Shown piece by piece: positions 8,120 through 16,300 of a stretch of 64,000 bases of DNA (position 1 is its first letter; the number at the start of each line of letters is the position of its first letter). The notes beneath the pieces were generated by a model. It was not told where the DNA came from. It did no database searches and saw nothing but the letters and a program-made list of their open reading frames with translations. Source of the DNA: Treponema sp. (GTDB lineage: Bacteria > Spirochaetota > Spirochaetia > Treponematales > Treponemataceae); assembly GCA_012520945.1 (NCBI GenBank), contig JAAYNH010000010.1, forward strand, positions 57,752 through 121,751. Reading direction: 5' to 3'. Made by a program: the position numbers and the translations under genes.

Positions 8120-10453
8120 ATGGATTTGTTTGACTCTGGAATACGAGCAAAAACAAATGAAGGTCCTCTTGCTGCAAGAATGCGTCCGCGAAATTTAGAT
8201 GAATATATTGGGCAAGACCATATAGTTGGGAAAGGTAGACTTTTGCGTCGGGCAATTTCTGCTGACCAGCTTTCTTCAGTAATTTTTTACGGTCCTCCGG
8301 GAACGGGAAAAACAACTTTAGCAAAAGTCATTGCCAATCATACTAAAAGTAATTTTATCACACTTAATGCTGTTTTAACCGGTGTTCAAAATATTCGAGA
8401 CGCAATTGCACAGGCAGAAAATTATCGTAAACATTACGGCACCAAGACTATACTTTTTGTTGACGAAGTACATCGATGGAATAAAAGTCAACAAGATGCA
8501 CTTTTACCATGGGTTGAAAATGGAACCTTTATTTTAGTAGGTGCAACTACTGAAAATCCTTTTTTTGAAGTAAATAAAGCTTTAGTTAGTCGAAGTCGAG
8601 TTTTTCAATTGAAACCTTTGACAAAAGATGATTTAAAAAAAGCTGCACTGGTAGCAATTAATGATATTGAACGCGGTTACGGAAGGTGGAATGTTGTTTT
8701 TGAAGAAGGTGCTTTGGAGCATTTAATTGAAACTGCTAACGGAGATGCAAGAAGTCTGCTTAATGCGTTGGAATTAGCAGTGGAAACAACTCCTGAGGTT
8801 TGGCAACCTGATGCAAGCCCTTGTGTTCCGCCTGAAAGTAGTGAAATTTATATCAGTAAGGAAACTGCAGAAGAAAGTATTCAGAAAAAAATTGTGCTTT
8901 ATGATCGTGATGGAGATTATCACTATGATATTATCAGTGCATTTATAAAAAGTTTGCGTGGACGCGACCCCGATGCTGCAATGTATTGGCTTGCAAGAAT
9001 GGTTCGTGCAGGAGAAGATCCTCATTTTATTTTTCGGCGTATGTTAATTTCTGCTTGTGAAGATACTGGTTTGGCAGATCCGTATGCACTTTCAGTTGTG
9101 GAGTCTTGTGCAGCGGCATTTGATAGAGTAGGTTTACCTGAAGGAAGATATCATTTGGCACATGCGGCATTATATCTTGCCACTGCACCAAAATCCAATT
9201 CTACAATGGCATTTTTTGACGCACTTGCAGCAGTTGAAACCGAAGACGCTGAAGTGCCGAATCATTTACGTGATGCTAGTCGCGATGCAGAAGGTTTTGG
9301 GCATGGTTCCGGCTATATGTATCCGCATGCATACAGGGATCATTGGGTAGCTCAACAATATTTGCCTGACACTTTGGCAGGGCGAGTTTTTTATACGCCT
9401 ACAGAACAAGGTTATGAACGCACAATTAAGGCCGATGTGTTGAGCCGGCGGGAAATGCAAATAGCTGCAATGTTTGAACATTATTCAGACGCACCGGACA
9501 TTATAGGTGTTATTCCGGATTGTCATAATTTTGGAACAAAGCAGACCGATGAAAATTTGACATATTCTCCGGGTGACAAAAATCGAAGTAGTTTTCAAAA
9601 ACGTCTTGACTCAAATCGTTCTGAAGTTTTACTTGAAATGCGTAACTATGCAATTGAAAAAGCAGATATTAAAAGACATCATAGAAATTTAATTTTTAGT
9701 GCAGATGACGGATTGTTTTTGTGGGAAGTATGGCGTAAAACTCCGGAAGGAATTACTTGTGGCATTTGTGATACGGGAAAAGGAAAAGCAAGCTTAACAC
9801 AATATGGCAGTACGTTGACGGAATTGGACAAGCCCGTTTTAGCAGAAAGTTTTGACGCACTTTACACAATGTTTTTAGATAACGGTGGAATAAAATTTGA
9901 TAATATTTTTATACGAAATGGTATTTTTAAGAAAAGTGAGTTGGAAAATTTTGCACAAGATTTAGCTCAAAAATGTAATTTAGCTTTGGCAGAAAAAGGT
10001 AAAATTATTATTATGCAAAAAGTGCCAAGTGCAACACATAGATTAGCACGTTTACTTTTGGATTCTGAAAAAAGTGAAATTAAACAAGTAGATGAACATA
10101 TTTTGGAAAAAATGCTAGTTGTCGAAAATGATTTTTATAGCGGGAAATGTAACGAAACTTCGGATATTTTTTCATGGAATTCACAAGATTTGTTTTTAGC
10201 ATTACAAAAAGAAAACTTTGTTGTTTCAAAAAATGAACAAACGATGAAAGGAAATCGTCGAATAAAAAAAGATGATATTGATAAATGGTTTAATGAAACA
10301 CAATCTGTTTATGCAAAATATATGTATGAAAAATTAGGAAAAAATGATTTTGCAATATTAAAAGCGTTGTTTGAAAAATCTTGTATAAATAAAACATTTA
10401 ATTGGCCGGATAAAATTTCATTTTTTACTGTTTTTTTAACGGAGGTGCGATAA
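8120..10453 (+). CDS. rarA: RarA/MgsA AAA+ ATPase with a C-terminal methyltransferase-like domain
   Basis: Replication-associated recombination ATPase acting at stalled forks. Residues about 1-430 are RarA: PLAARMRPRNLDEYIGQ, Walker A GPPGTGKTT (about 58-66), Walker B FVDEVH, sensor GATTEN, then the helical clamp-loader-like part (LRGRDPDAAMYWLARM, LATAPKSN). Residues about 440-777 are extra: they include LFLWEVWRKTPEG, FDNIFIRNG and GKIIIMQKVPSATHR, which by eye resemble the domain fused to RarA in cyanobacteria and described there as methyltransferase-like. Usual RarA proteins are about 430-450 residues. ATG at 8120 is preferred, but GTG at 8108 is possible; neither has a Shine-Dalgarno site. 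The stop abuts the DtxR gene. Confidence 0.88.
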   Translation: MDLFDSGIRAKTNEGPLAARMRPRNLDEYIGQDHIVGKGRLLRRAISADQLSSVIFYGPPGTGKTTLAKVIANHTKSNFITLNAVLTGVQNIRDAIAQAENYRKHYGTKTILFVDEVHRWNKSQQDALLPWVENGTFILVGATTENPFFEVNKALVSRSRVFQLKPLTKDDLKKAALVAINDIERGYGRWNVVFEEGALEHLIETANGDARSLLNALELAVETTPEVWQPDASPCVPPESSEIYISKETAEESIQKKIVLYDRDGDYHYDIISAFIKSLRGRDPDAAMYWLARMVRAGEDPHFIFRRMLISACEDTGLADPYALSVVESCAAAFDRVGLPEGRYHLAHAALYLATAPKSNSTMAFFDALAAVETEDAEVPNHLRDASRDAEGFGHGSGYMYPHAYRDHWVAQQYLPDTLAGRVFYTPTEQGYERTIKADVLSRREMQIAAMFEHYSDAPDIIGVIPDCHNFGTKQTDENLTYSPGDKNRSSFQKRLDSNRSEVLLEMRNYAIEKADIKRHHRNLIFSADDGLFLWEVWRKTPEGITCGICDTGKGKASLTQYGSTLTELDKPVLAESFDALYTMFLDNGGIKFDNIFIRNGIFKKSELENFAQDLAQKCNLALAEKGKIIIMQKVPSATHRLARLLLDSEKSEIKQVDEHILEKMLVVENDFYSGKCNETSDIFSWNSQDLFLALQKENFVVSKNEQTMKGNRRIKKDDIDKWFNETQSVYAKYMYEKLGKNDFAILKALFEKSCINKTFNWPDKISFFTVFLTEVR

Positions 10454-10831
10454 ATGGCAATTCATAAATCCGGAGAAGATTATCTTGAAGCTATATATAT
10501 TCTAAAAAACAAAAATGGTATTGTAAAATCTGCGGATGTGGCATCTTTTTTAAACTATTCCAGAGCTAGTGTTTGTAATGCCGTTAATCTTTTGCAAAAA
10601 GAAGACTTACTCTTAATGGATGAAAAAAAACATCTTGAACTTACAGAAAATGGATTGCAAATTGCTCAAAAAATGTATGATCGTCACTGTTTCTTGAGTA
10701 ATTTTCTCATATCTATTGGTGTTGAAAAAAAGATAGCCGAAGAAGAAAGCTGCCAAATAGAACATATTCTTTCAGAAAAAACATATGAGCTTTTGAAAAA
10801 ACATGTTGAACAAAATAGCAAGCGAATTTAA
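10454..10831 (+). CDS. DtxR/MntR-family metal-dependent repressor, short form
   Basis: 125 residues. An N-terminal winged helix (GEDYLEAIYIL, then SADVASFLNYSRASVCNAV) is followed by the dimerisation/metal domain (YDRHCFLSNFL, ESCQIEHILSE). There is no SH3-like third domain, as in MntR. Metal ligands are mixed: Asp in the first helix as in MntR, but C-x-x-E-H in the second cluster as in the iron sensor DtxR. It could sense Fe or Mn. The start is fixed by a strong GGAGGTG at 10440-10446 inside the end of rarA. It converges on smsBC, which makes iron-sulfur assembly a candidate target, by inference only. Confidence 0.85.
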   Translation: MAIHKSGEDYLEAIYILKNKNGIVKSADVASFLNYSRASVCNAVNLLQKEDLLLMDEKKHLELTENGLQIAQKMYDRHCFLSNFLISIGVEKKIAEEESCQIEHILSEKTYELLKKHVEQNSKRI

Positions 10832-10844
10832 GATAATATTTAGT

Positions 10845-10898
10845 TTGAAGGATTGTTATGTAATAAATTTTATTTTAAAAATCCTTCAATAATTTTTT
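10845..10898 (+). terminator. Probable terminator of rarA-dtxR
   Basis: A perfect 10-bp inverted repeat, TTGAAGGATT (10845-10854) and AATCCTTCAA (10880-10889), with a 25-nt loop, followed by TAATTTTTT. It lies partly inside the 3' end of smsB. The loop is long, so strength is uncertain; an operator role is the alternative. Confidence 0.45.
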
Positions 10899-11793
10899 GT
10901 TCTGCCTCTTCTTCAGTTAAACCTAAGGTACGCAATTTTAAAATTTGTTCGCCTGCAATTTTGCCTATTGCAGCTTCATGAATTAATTGTGCATCCTGGC
11001 AAGCGGCTGTTAATTCCGGGGCAGCAGAGACAATTCCTTTGTCAGCTAAAATGGCATCGCATTCTGAGTGTCCGTAGCATCTGGCATTTCCAATAATATT
11101 TGAATAATATGTTTGACGTGAGTTGCCTTTTGCAACAGAGCGAGAAATTAAGCTAACGCTTGAATCATCGCCATTTAATTCAACTTTAAAAGCCGTTGAA
11201 GCGGTTTGATCGCCTTCGGTTAAAATATTTTCCTTGATAATCAATGTCGCATTGGTAGCTAAAGTTCCTTCTGTTTTTCTGTCGGATTTATCTACACCGC
11301 CAATTTGACTTGTGTGCATTTCAAGATGGGCACCTTCAGACAGTTCAAATTCTGTGATTGGGTCAATTGTGCGTTTGCCGAATTTTGCACCAATTCCAAT
11401 ATGCTTTTCTTCATATATAACGCGGGAATTTTTTTCAAGAAAAAATCTGTGTATTCCGCTATGTCTAGCAGGTTCTTCATTTTCTGTGTGAATACCACAG
11501 CCAGCAATTATTGTAACATCAGCGTTTTCGCCTATGTAAAAATCATTGTAAACCAAGTCATCAACGTTTTCATGAGTAATACAAGCAGGAATAGAAACTA
11601 TTTCGTTTTTCGTATTTGCTTTCACAACAATTTTTAATCCTTTGTTTTCAGGTAATGAAACAATTTCAACATTTTCCGTAGAAGCACGGGAAACACTTTT
11701 GCAGTTTACACGAACATTATGTGCACCAGAAAATTTACCTTTCCAATTTGCAACAGCTTGTAATAATGTGTCTGTAATTTCCGAATCTTTCAT
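10870..11793 (-). CDS. smsB: SufB/SufD-like Fe-S scaffold subunit (SmsB type)
   Basis: 307-residue beta-helix scaffold protein for iron-sulfur cluster assembly, working with the adjacent SufC-like ATPase. Much shorter than E. coli SufB (about 495) or SufD (about 420), and the right size for the single scaffold of the minimal two-gene SUF system (SMS). The core shows the parallel beta-helix pattern, and the C-terminal part has the family signature region HSECDAILADKG, APELTA and IHEAAIGKI with conserved His and Glu. It overlaps the smsC stop (TAATG) and has GGGAG upstream, so the pair is translationally coupled. No cysteine desulfurase or SufD paralogue is beside it. Confidence 0.85.
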   Translation of the reverse strand: MKDSEITDTLLQAVANWKGKFSGAHNVRVNCKSVSRASTENVEIVSLPENKGLKIVVKANTKNEIVSIPACITHENVDDLVYNDFYIGENADVTIIAGCGIHTENEEPARHSGIHRFFLEKNSRVIYEEKHIGIGAKFGKRTIDPITEFELSEGAHLEMHTSQIGGVDKSDRKTEGTLATNATLIIKENILTEGDQTASTAFKVELNGDDSSVSLISRSVAKGNSRQTYYSNIIGNARCYGHSECDAILADKGIVSAAPELTAACQDAQLIHEAAIGKIAGEQILKLRTLGLTEEEAEQKIIEGFLK

Positions 11794-12518
11794 TATACAT
11801 TCTCCCGTCCCTTAGGACATTTACAACAAGCACGATTATGACCCAATATTCGTGGCATAATACAACCGGTTATTCCTTGTGCTTGAATTTTTCCATCTTC
11901 AATTAAAACAACTTCATCAGCAATATTAATTATTCTTTCTTGATGTGAAATAATAATCAGAGAGCCGTTTAGAGATTCACGCAAATTTTTGAAAATATTA
12001 ATAAGATTTGCAAAACTCCACAAATCAATCCCAGCTTCAGGTTCGTCAAAAATTGTGAGTTTTGTATGTCGAGCAAAAACAGTTGCAATTTCAATGCGTT
12101 TGATTTCACCACCGGAAAGGCTTGAATTAATTTCTCTGTCCAAATAATCACTAGCACGTAAACCTATATGTTCTAAAATATCAGCCATTGTGTCTTCAGT
12201 TAACGGCCTTGGAGAAGCAAGATTTAACATATCACGAACTGTAATGCCTTTAAAGCGAACCGGTTGTTGAAAAGCATAACTCATACCCATTATTGCACGT
12301 TCGGTTACATTTAAATTTGTAATGTCAGTTCCATTTAGATAAATTTGGCCGGATTTAGGTTTTTCCAATCCGGCAATTATTTTTGCCAAGGTTGTTTTGC
12401 CGGAGCCATTTGGTCCGGTAATTACAATGAATTTATCATTTGAAATAGTCAAATTAATGCCTTTGAGAATAGGCGTTCCGTCAGGTGTATCCCAAGTAAT
12501 ATCTTTTAATTCAATCAT
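11793..12518 (-). CDS. smsC: SufC-like ABC ATPase (SmsC type)
   Basis: 241-residue cytosolic ABC ATPase that powers the SufB/D-like scaffold encoded next. Motifs: Walker A GPNGSGKTTLAK, Q-loop FQQPVRFKG, signature SLSGGEIKR, Walker B TIFDEPEAGIDLWS (the EPEAGID form is typical of SufC), and switch His in SHQER. ATG at 12518 is chosen; a TTG at 12533 is also in frame but would overlap the promoter. No Shine-Dalgarno is present, and a -10 element ends 6 nt before the ATG. The C-terminal tail after the ATPase core carries four cysteines (GC, then ACCKC), which is unusual for SufC. Confidence 0.9.
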   Translation of the reverse strand: MIELKDITWDTPDGTPILKGINLTISNDKFIVITGPNGSGKTTLAKIIAGLEKPKSGQIYLNGTDITNLNVTERAIMGMSYAFQQPVRFKGITVRDMLNLASPRPLTEDTMADILEHIGLRASDYLDREINSSLSGGEIKRIEIATVFARHTKLTIFDEPEAGIDLWSFANLINIFKNLRESLNGSLIIISHQERIINIADEVVLIEDGKIQAQGITGCIMPRILGHNRACCKCPKGRENV

Positions 12519-12524
12519 TAAATA

Positions 12525-12553
12525 AGTATACAAATTTTTTTATATAAATTCAA
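12525..12553 (-). promoter_or_regulatory. smsCB promoter predicting a leaderless mRNA
   Basis: Reading the minus strand: TTGAAT (12553-12548), 17 bp, TATACT (12530-12525), then 6 nt to the ATG at 12518. The predicted transcription start coincides with the A of the start codon. Confidence 0.6.
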
Positions 12554-12663
12554 CATAACAAATAACGCATAATATATAGTTAAATAAAAAGAAAAGAAGG
12601 TAAAAAAAATTTAAAATAACATTTATCTTCTATAAAATATAATTATTTATAATTATTTAACTA

Positions 12664-12693
12664 TGGACATAATTTAAAAATATATAGTAAAAT
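12664..12693 (+). promoter_or_regulatory. Promoter of the HAD hydrolase gene, predicting a leaderless mRNA
   Basis: TGGACA (12664-12669), 18 bp, TAAAAT (12688-12693), then 6 nt to the ATG at 12700. No Shine-Dalgarno site. The 181-bp divergent region shared with smsC also holds a perfect 10-bp tandem duplication (TATAATTATT twice, 12639-12658). Confidence 0.55.
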
Positions 12694-12699
12694 AGATAT

Positions 12700-13374
12700 A
12701 TGAAAAAAATTAAAGCTGTTGCATTTGACATCGATGGTACATTATATTCTAATTTTCAGTTATACTCAAAAATATGGTTTTATTTTTTGCGTCATTTACG
12801 ATTTTTTATATCTTTTAATCGAGTTCGAAAAATTTTACACAAAACGGCACCTTTGCCTGATTTTTATGAATATCAAAGAAGACTTCTAGCAAAAGAGATG
12901 AAAATTTCCGTTGAAGAGGCAAAAAATAAAATAAATACGATTGTGTATGAAGGCTTTAAGCCGTATTTTAAAAAGATAAAAACTATCCCTCATGTTGAAG
13001 AAACTTTTGTTAAATTTAAAAAGTGCGGATTAAAAATTGCACTTTTATCGGATTTTCCGCCGGAACAAAAAGGCGACATTTGGAATCTTGCACAATATTG
13101 TGATGTTATTTTAGGTAGTGAAGCGTTAGGAGCACTAAAACCGTCAAAATATCCGTTTGGCATTTTAGCAAAAAAACTTGATTTGCCTGCCGAGCAAATT
13201 TTATATGTAGGAAATAATGTTCGTTGCGATGTAAAAGGTGCAAAGAATTTTGGTATGAAATCTGCGTATTTATTGCCTTTTTGGAGAAAAATTTTCAATA
13301 AAAAACATAATCTTGCAGATATTTCATTTAAAAACTATCGCCAATTGCAAAAGATTGTGTTACAATATACTTAA
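12700..13374 (+). CDS. HAD-superfamily hydrolase
   Basis: 224 residues, soluble. All four HAD motifs are visible: motif I FDIDGTLY (nucleophile Asp and acid/base Asp), motif II LLSDFP, motif III Lys in ALKPSKYPFG, and motif IV VGNNVRCDVKGA. The cap lies between motifs I and II, as in phosphoglycolate-phosphatase-like or nucleotidase-like members. The substrate cannot be predicted. It lies 25 nt ahead of the giant coiled-coil gene and may be co-transcribed with it. Confidence 0.88.
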   Translation: MKKIKAVAFDIDGTLYSNFQLYSKIWFYFLRHLRFFISFNRVRKILHKTAPLPDFYEYQRRLLAKEMKISVEEAKNKINTIVYEGFKPYFKKIKTIPHVEETFVKFKKCGLKIALLSDFPPEQKGDIWNLAQYCDVILGSEALGALKPSKYPFGILAKKLDLPAEQILYVGNNVRCDVKGAKNFGMKSAYLLPFWRKIFNKKHNLADISFKNYRQLQKIVLQYT

Positions 13375-13399
13375 AGTTTTTATTTTGGGTGGGACCTAA

Positions 13400-16300
13400 A
13401 TGATTTTAAATATTATAACACTTATTCTGTGCGTTGCACTCGTTTTTGTATTTCGTTACATGGATAAAAATAATAAGTCCATGGATAAAGTGCGTCGTTT
13501 CGCTGATAAATCAAAAGAAGAATTAGATGAATATTTTAAGGAACGAGTTTCACTTTTGCAAAATTCCGGTGTTGAGTTAGATACAAAACAGTCTGTTTCT
13601 GTAGCAACCGTTATACGATTAGAGGAATTATATAACAAATTTTCTAAAGAAGCAAAAGCAATTGAAGAAAAAATCGCACTTATTGACAAAATGGAAGAAC
13701 GCATCGTTTCATATGATAAATTAATGCAAGATCTTGCCAATATGACAACACATGTTGAAACTAATCTTCTGCGTATAAAAAAAGAAAGTAATATTATTGA
13801 TAAATTAGATGAAAAACTGTCAAGTCAAAAGAAAAATATTGATTTATTAGTTGCGAAAATTCCTCAAGTGGAAGCTGAATTTTCAAAAACGAATGCCGAA
13901 CAATTAAAAAAAGTCGGTGAAAATCTTTTAAAAGTATATAAAGAAGAAGCTCAAAAAATTGAAACTTCTACTAATATGGCAGTACAAAAAAATGATGAAA
14001 TTCTTGCAAGTATTCGAAATGAATTTGCTCGTGCGTTTGAAGAAGCTGCCACTCATGCGGATAAGCTTGAAAAAACTTCGTTCCAAAATTTGCAAGTTAA
14101 AGCTGATGAAAGAATAAAAAAACATCAGGCTGTTGTTGAAAATCTTGTTGCACAATTAAAAAATCATTTACAAAGTGAACAAGTGGCTTTACAAGAAAAA
14201 GCAAAAAAATCTCAACAAGAATTTTTGCGTTTGGAAAGTGAAACTTCACATTTTTCGGAAAAAATTTCTGCAACTGTTTTAAAATCAAAAGCAGTGTTAG
14301 AAAAACTTGTTGGTGATCTTGTTGAAACAAAGGAAAAAATTGCTAAAGAACTTTCCGACGTAATTGAAAAACACGATTTTCAAATTGCAGAATTTACAGA
14401 AAAACATGAGTTGGATATTACACAACTTAAAGAAAAACAAGAATCGGATATTGCACAATTGAATGAAAAACAAGAATCGGATATTACACAATTGAATGAA
14501 AAACTTTCCGGTAATATTATCGATACGACAGAAAAACTTTCAGGCGACTTTAATTTAACAACGCAAAGACTTTCCAGCGAACTTGCCGATGCAATTGAAA
14601 AATATGATTTACAAATTGCAGAATTTACAGAAAAACAAGATACGAATTTTTCGGAACTTACTGAAAGATATGATGCTCAAATTGTAATTTTGCGAGATAG
14701 ACTAAATGGCAATATTGGTGAAATGGAAGAAAAATTGGATTCATCAATTGTGCAAATGGAAATGAAGTTAAATAGCGAAATGAGCAATGTTAGTAGTAAC
14801 TTGGAAAAATCTGTTGAAGAAGTGACTGAAAAAATTAGTGGGGAAAAATCAAAGCTTGCTAGCATTTTTGGAAATAATATATCTGAAATTCGTAAACATT
14901 TTGAAGCAGAAATGATAGATGTAAACAGTCATATTAATTCCGAAGCAACAAAAATGCATGAGCAGTTAAATAACGAAGTTAAACGACTTGAAAATCAAAG
15001 TGAGGAAATTGTAAAAAAACTTTTGTCAGCTCATGAGCAAAAAGCTGTTGATTATTTTGAAAAACTTGATTCACAACTTGATGATTATAAAAATGATGTT
15101 TTGTATAGATACCAAAGTTTTGAAAATATTATTTCAGATACAGATGAACTGGAAAAATCTTTGCGTAATGTTATGGAAGATATTTCAAGTCGTGTTGAAA
15201 ATCAGTTTACAATTTTTACACAAGGCCAAGAAAAAAAGCAAAACGAATTTTCTCAACAATTACTTGAAAGTGCAGATGAGTTATCTGAAAAAATGGCTAG
15301 CTTGGAAGGTGAATTGAACGAATTAAAACAGCGTGCATACGATAATGTTTCTGAAAAACTAGTTGGCTTTGAGGATAGTTTTTTTGAAGATTTGGCTAAA
15401 CGTGCAGATGAAATTACCGTAAAAATGGAACAATGGCGAAGTGACTTTGATGATAAATTGGATGAGCTTTCCATCTCTGTTGAAGACGCACGTAAAGAAT
15501 CTGAAAATACTTGTATGGAAGACATAAAGGAAAGATTGGCTTTAATTTCAGATAAGCTGTCGGAAAACTGTGAGCGTATGGAAGAAAGTATTAGTGCAAA
15601 AGATGAATCATTGCGAGAAAAAATTGAAGGCTATGATACTCAATTGCAAATGTTTACAGAAGAATACAGAGCTGAACTTGAGCGTACAAAACAAACGATG
15701 AATAACTATGTTCATGATGAGTTTGACAGTTTTGTTGCATTTTCAAAAGAAACAATTGTGAAAGGCGAAAAACAAATTGCAGATAAACTTGCAGATATTG
15801 AAAAAAATTTGAGTCATACTCGTGAAAATGCAGAGTTGGAAATTCAATCTGTCCGTGATGATTTTGCTTTGTGGAAAGAAAGGCTTGATTCTCAATTGGA
15901 TGAAATCAATGAAGTTTTCGAAACAAAAGCAAATGGATTAACTCAAAAAGCATCGGAGCTTATTTTAGAAATAGAAAACGTTTTCAAAAATGATGTTAAA
16001 TCTTTTAATGATAGGACGCGTGAACAACAAAATAAAATCATCGAAGAACTACAAAATGTTTCTATGGAACATAGTGAAACTTTAGTAACGTATCAAAAAA
16101 CGGCAGACGAATATATTGCTGATTTTAAAGCTGCATATGAACAGATGCTTGTTGATAATCAAAATAAGATAAAAGAACAAACACAAGATTTGGACACAAA
16201 GTTGAGAGCTGTAAAAACATCAATTCAAGAGTTGTCAAATAAAAATGATAAAGATCAACAAAAAATGATTATGAAAATGCAAAATGATGCAAATTCAATT

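Noticed and set aside
12639-12658. Tandem 10-bp duplication as a regulatory repeat
   Set aside because: Pure A/T sequence in a very A/T-rich gap; chance slippage is the simpler reading.
14297-14491. Repetitive minus-strand frame inside the coiled-coil gene
   Set aside because: It is the antisense shadow of the 11-residue repeats; codon pattern and context support only the plus-strand gene.
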